Positions 60,813 to 64,000 of a DNA stretch of 64,000 nucleotides are shown in pieces. Both the position numbers and the translations under genes were made by a program. The stretch is from positions 127,099 through 191,098 of the forward strand of contig VSDK01018732.1 in NCBI GenBank assembly GCA_009767595.1. Reading direction: 5' to 3'. The notes under the pieces are model-generated. The model was not told where the DNA came from. It was given only the letters and a program-made list of their open reading frames with translations, and ran no database searches. The DNA comes from Symbiodinium kawagutii (lineage: Eukaryota; Sar; Dinophyceae; Suessiales; Symbiodiniaceae). The stretch's first letter is position 1. Each line of letters begins with the position of its first letter.

Positions 60813-61339
60813 CCAGACTGCCAACCGCCGCCAACCAACATCATGAACTGACATCGTTACTAACAGGACCAAAACAATTTTCATGTTGGTACCAAATCAG
60901 GATGTTACTAACTTCCAAACGGGATTATTGTTATTATGATGTTAATAAGAGGAATAATTAATAATGATGTCACTAACAGGAACTGAGTATTGATATCGAC
61001 CAACATTCTTATTGTGACACATCATTAGGCATCGAAAATCATGGTAAAAAGCAATCGTGGATGATATGGGTTGTACTGGTGAATAATGCATCATCAACCA
61101 ACATTCTGATCATTCTCGACCACCTTCAACCATCACCCAAAATCAACAATGAAGTACTGTTAATCAACCATCAACCAGCATGAGCCGCTCCATCACTAAC
61201 CACACCATGGTTACCTACTGCTAACCACCTACCACAAACCTACTAACCACCATGAATCAACCAGCATAAGCTACTACTAACATCTACTAACCACTATTTA
61301 TCAACCAGCTTAACCACTAGTAACCACTTCCATCATGGC

Positions 61340-61420
61340 ACCCCCTCCCGGGCGGTTGCTAAGCGAGCCGCCTGGGTCGTGCCGGTGCTCCGGTGGGGTT
61401 CCGCTGCTTGTAGATCCGGC
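61340..61420 (-). CDS. Possible exon, frame uncertain
   Basis: The acceptor CGGCCAG|G. One frame reads PDLQAAEPHRSTGTTQAARL, another RIYKQRNPTGAPARPRRLA. A GC-rich island in repeat background. Confidence 0.35.
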
Positions 61421-61429
61421 CCTGGCCGC

Positions 61430-62670
61430 GACCAGTATCTATGGCGGATGTGAATGAATGACATCATGAGTTGGTTAATAATGGCAAGTGATTTTGGTTG
61501 ATAATGGTTAGGGATCATGGTAAATGATGGATTTTTTGACTATGGTTATCAATCATGGTTAGTATGATTTCACAGAATTTGTAATGGTTGGGAATCATGC
61601 TCGCCGCAGCCGGGGTCTGGCTGGCCGCCAAGTGGGAAGGTTGGGAATCATGGTTAATCATGGTTAGTGAGAATTATTATCAATATTAAGTTAATCATAA
61701 ACAATCTTTGGATAATAATGATGTCATGAGTTTGTTAATAGTGGTTAGTAATTATGGTTATCAATCATGGCTATCAACAATGACTAGTATGAATGATATA
61801 ATGATTAGTGGTTATTCTTGGATATTCTTGGTTAGCGATTCATCATGATTGATAATGGTTGATAATGGTTGAGATTTATGGTTGATAATGGTAATCATGG
61901 TGATGATGGCTAGAGATTAGTGGCTGATAATGGAACAACTATGAGCAATGGTTAAAAAATGACGATTTACGGTTTATAACTGGTTAATTAGCAATTGTTA
62001 GTCGTTATTAATAGTGGCTAATCATCATCAAGAGTATGATTTCACTAGTCAATACTGGTTAGTGTTCATGATTGATCATGGTTAGTGATAATGGTTATCA
62101 ATAATAATGAACGATCTATGGTTAATAATGATTTATTGACAATTATTAATCATTCAACGAACCACTACCGTCGTGGCATTCTTCATAACGGATTTACATT
62201 CATTAGTCGTTAATCATGCTTGTTTATCATGGTTAATAGCCAATGATTCATGATGTTTTACATTGATTAAAAACGGATGGTTCATTAATTCACTAATGTC
62301 GAATGTTCATGAATTATCATCGGATATTCATGATCAATCATTAGTGGTTCACAATAGACACTAACAGCCAAAATGGTTCACAATGTTCAGTACTGGTTGG
62401 TGGTTGTAACGATGGTTAACTGGTGGTCAATTAGTGGTGAATACTGGCTGTGATGGTCAATAGCGTTGAAGCCTGGTTCATTAAGGTATAACTATGGTTG
62501 ATGAAGGCCTGGACTTGTGTAACTTGTGGTTAACTATGGTTGATCAATTGGTTAATAAATTGGTTAACATCGGTTGTGACTTGGTGAAGGTATATCAAGG
62601 TGCGTGTCACTCGTTAGCGACACATGGCCTGGATCTACGTGGTGGGGTTGCTGCACTACAACATTCATAT
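61430..62670. repeat. GTTAATCATGG-rich spacer
   Basis: Almost wholly ATGGTTAATNATGG-like words. One small GC-rich patch (61600-61635) could be a fragment of an exon. Nothing else is seen. Confidence 0.55.
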
Positions 62671-62788
62671 GTTGCTATGGGTCAATATTGAGCAACCAAT
62701 TGGGGGGATAATAACCAACGATTTTATAGGGAAAACAATGGTTAATGACAGCAGAACCGGGGGTACAGGGTTTTGACCAACAGCCATG
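62671..62788. mobile_element. Family A inverted-repeat element
   Basis: TTGCTATGGGTCAATATTG to GTTTTGACCAACAGCCATG, with a GGGAAAACAATGGTTAATGA core. Confidence 0.8.
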
Positions 62789-62800
62789 TATTCACTACTG

Positions 62801-62900
62801 GTTGGTGGTTGGTTTTGCTATCCCGAAAATTTGCTTGTCAAACAACCAACCATCCCGAAGTCCTCTGGGAAACTAAGAAATGTCAATTGCATTTCCAAGA
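62801..62900. mobile_element. Family F element (partial)
   Basis: GGTTGGTGGTTGGTTTTGCT start and CAACCAACCATCCC core as in the 47.6-kb copy. The right end is degraded. Confidence 0.55.
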
Positions 62901-62999
62901 TTCTCCAAGAAAATAGATTTCCAATCAATTACATATCCAATCAACTACATGTCCGATCAAATACATCAAATCCATCACACAACACACTCATTTTACCGC

Positions 63000-64000
63000 A
63001 CAAATGGCAGCAGGATAGAGGCGACTCCGAACGCAGAGGTGCGAGTCGATGTGCCTTCCGCTGCCAGGGACTGCTGAGCAATCTCTGGCGGGTGAGGGAT
63101 GACAAATTTCTTCAAAACTGGGGTAGAAGAGCAAGGTCTGTAAGATGCTATCTGCAAGGGTTTCAAGCCAATCATCTCCTTTTAGGTCTCCCAGGCTAGG
63201 TCATAGAAGTGACAAAATTCCGTGTGGGCAAGGGGGCGGCTAGAATCTACCCCGCTCAAACGTTCAAGGCATTCTATATTATCCAACTGATTAATTTCCC
63301 ATCCAAGTTTGCTCAGTGTTGGGACAGCACCGTGCTTGCAAGTCTCAATTGCAAAGTCATCTCCATCCCTAGCCTTCAACAGTGCCCGCAGCATTCGAAG
63401 AGCCATGGATTTGATGTTATGATTGGCATAAATTAAAGATGCGTGGGAGATGCTCTGCTATAGCTATCGCCCCTCTGCACAAAGCAGCATTCTGCGCTGC
63501 TTTCTGCAAAAGACCGAATGGCTAGCAGAGATAGCAGAGCATCTCCCATGTTCTTGTTGTCAAGGCATTTGGACTGAACAATGCAAATGATTGCAGGGCA
63601 CTGGTGCTCAAGAGCCCGAGCCAATTGCCTCTGCCTCCCGCATTTGAGGCTGCTTGAAGGACGAGGTGCTGTATTGTCTTCGGTTCCCAAGAAGCTCTGT
63701 CAATACTTCGCCAATTCCAGCGTTGTAAAGTTGCCCACCTTGGCTCCGCTAGCTATCGCCCCTCTGCACAAAGCAGCGTTCTGCGCTGCTTTCTGCAAAA
63801 GACCGATAGCTAGCAGAAATAGCAAAGAATCTCCCATGTTCTTGTTGTCAAGGCATTTGGACTGAACAATGCAAATGATTGCAGGGCACTAACTCCTTGA
63901 AGGAAAAAAGAAGGACAAGGTGCTGTGCAGTCTTCGGTTCCCAACGAGCTCTGTCAATACTTCGCCAATTCCAGCGTTGGTTTCGAACTTGGTCCTGGCG
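63000..64000 (-). pseudogene. Degenerate armadillo-repeat gene copy, runs off the window
   Basis: The minus strand is a diverged copy of the 52.4-53.5 kb gene. LLKARDGDDFAIETCKHGAV corresponds to LVKAGHGDDFAIETCRHGGV. IECLERLSGVDSSRP corresponds to LGCLERLSQVASIRP. IVQSKCLDNKNMGDALLSL corresponds to LVQSRCLDTLDTVHALQAI. Reading requires a frame change near 63190 (into DDWLETLADSILQTLL) and others further 5'. A segment is tandemly duplicated (about 63460-63725 versus 63747-63980). Probably a pseudogene, though introns could explain some frame changes. Confidence 0.72.
63460..63980. repeat. Tandem duplication with embedded hairpin
   Basis: GCTATCGCCCCTCTGCACAA ... GATTGCAGGGCACT is present twice (about 63465-63607 and 63747-63889), and the CTTCGGTTCCCAA...CCAGCGTTG segment also twice (63676-63725, 63932-63980). 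Within each copy, CTAGCTATCG...CGATAGCTAG-type arms and AAGCAGCNTTCTGCGCTGCTT form a hairpin, perfect in copy 2 and mutated in copy 1. Confidence 0.8.

Noticed and set aside
1..64000. Dinoflagellate spliced-leader relic, tRNA/rRNA genes, CRISPR array
   Set aside because: I looked for the CCATTTTGGCTCAAG-type leader motif, cloverleaf-like GC-rich blocks and regularly spaced direct repeats with unique spacers. None was convincing. The tandem arrays have no unique spacers.

Overview
The window looks like nuclear DNA of a dinoflagellate, most likely Symbiodiniaceae. This is inferred from gene architecture, not from a database match. Coding sequence occurs as short GC-rich islands (about 40-150 bp) in AT-rich, repeat-laden introns. 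Nearly all inferred acceptors read AG|G. Several exon joins need GC or GA donors as well as GT, a combination known from Symbiodiniaceae. All exon limits below come from reading splice signals and checking codon phase by eye. No homology search was possible.

Layout. (1) 0.7-13.1 kb, plus strand: a gene of at least eight exons for a large protein I do not recognise, with introns full of GATAT/ATCAT-type repeats. (2) 13.7-14.5 kb: a roughly 770-bp element with about 65-bp terminal inverted repeats. (3) 14.5-15.0 kb, minus strand: two exons of an unknown protein. (4) 16-46.7 kb, minus strand: a very long gene of tiny exons whose phase-consistent joins rebuild several cyclic-nucleotide-binding (CNB) beta-barrel domains. 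Similar islands continue to about 61 kb and may belong to it or to a neighbour. (5) Three other minus-strand genes sit inside this territory: an HMG-box gene of at least nine exons (26.4-28.9 kb) in one CNB-gene intron, an intronless J-domain gene (39.4-40.8 kb) in another, and an intronless armadillo-type gene (52.4-53.5 kb). (6) 63-64 kb, minus strand: a frameshifted, internally duplicated relative of the armadillo gene at the window edge.

From 15 to 62.8 kb the introns are built from TGGTTRATGATGG-like sequence and at least seven families of about 90-130-bp inverted-repeat elements (called A to G here). These include two nested insertions and one head-to-tail pair. The 26.1-31 kb block with the HMG gene lacks this repeat background.

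The CNB gene suggests a large cyclic-nucleotide-responsive or scaffold protein. At least one barrel keeps an FGE phosphate-cassette motif and others have lost it. The nested genes have no evident functional link to it. No tRNA, rRNA, CRISPR array or trans-splicing-leader relic was seen.
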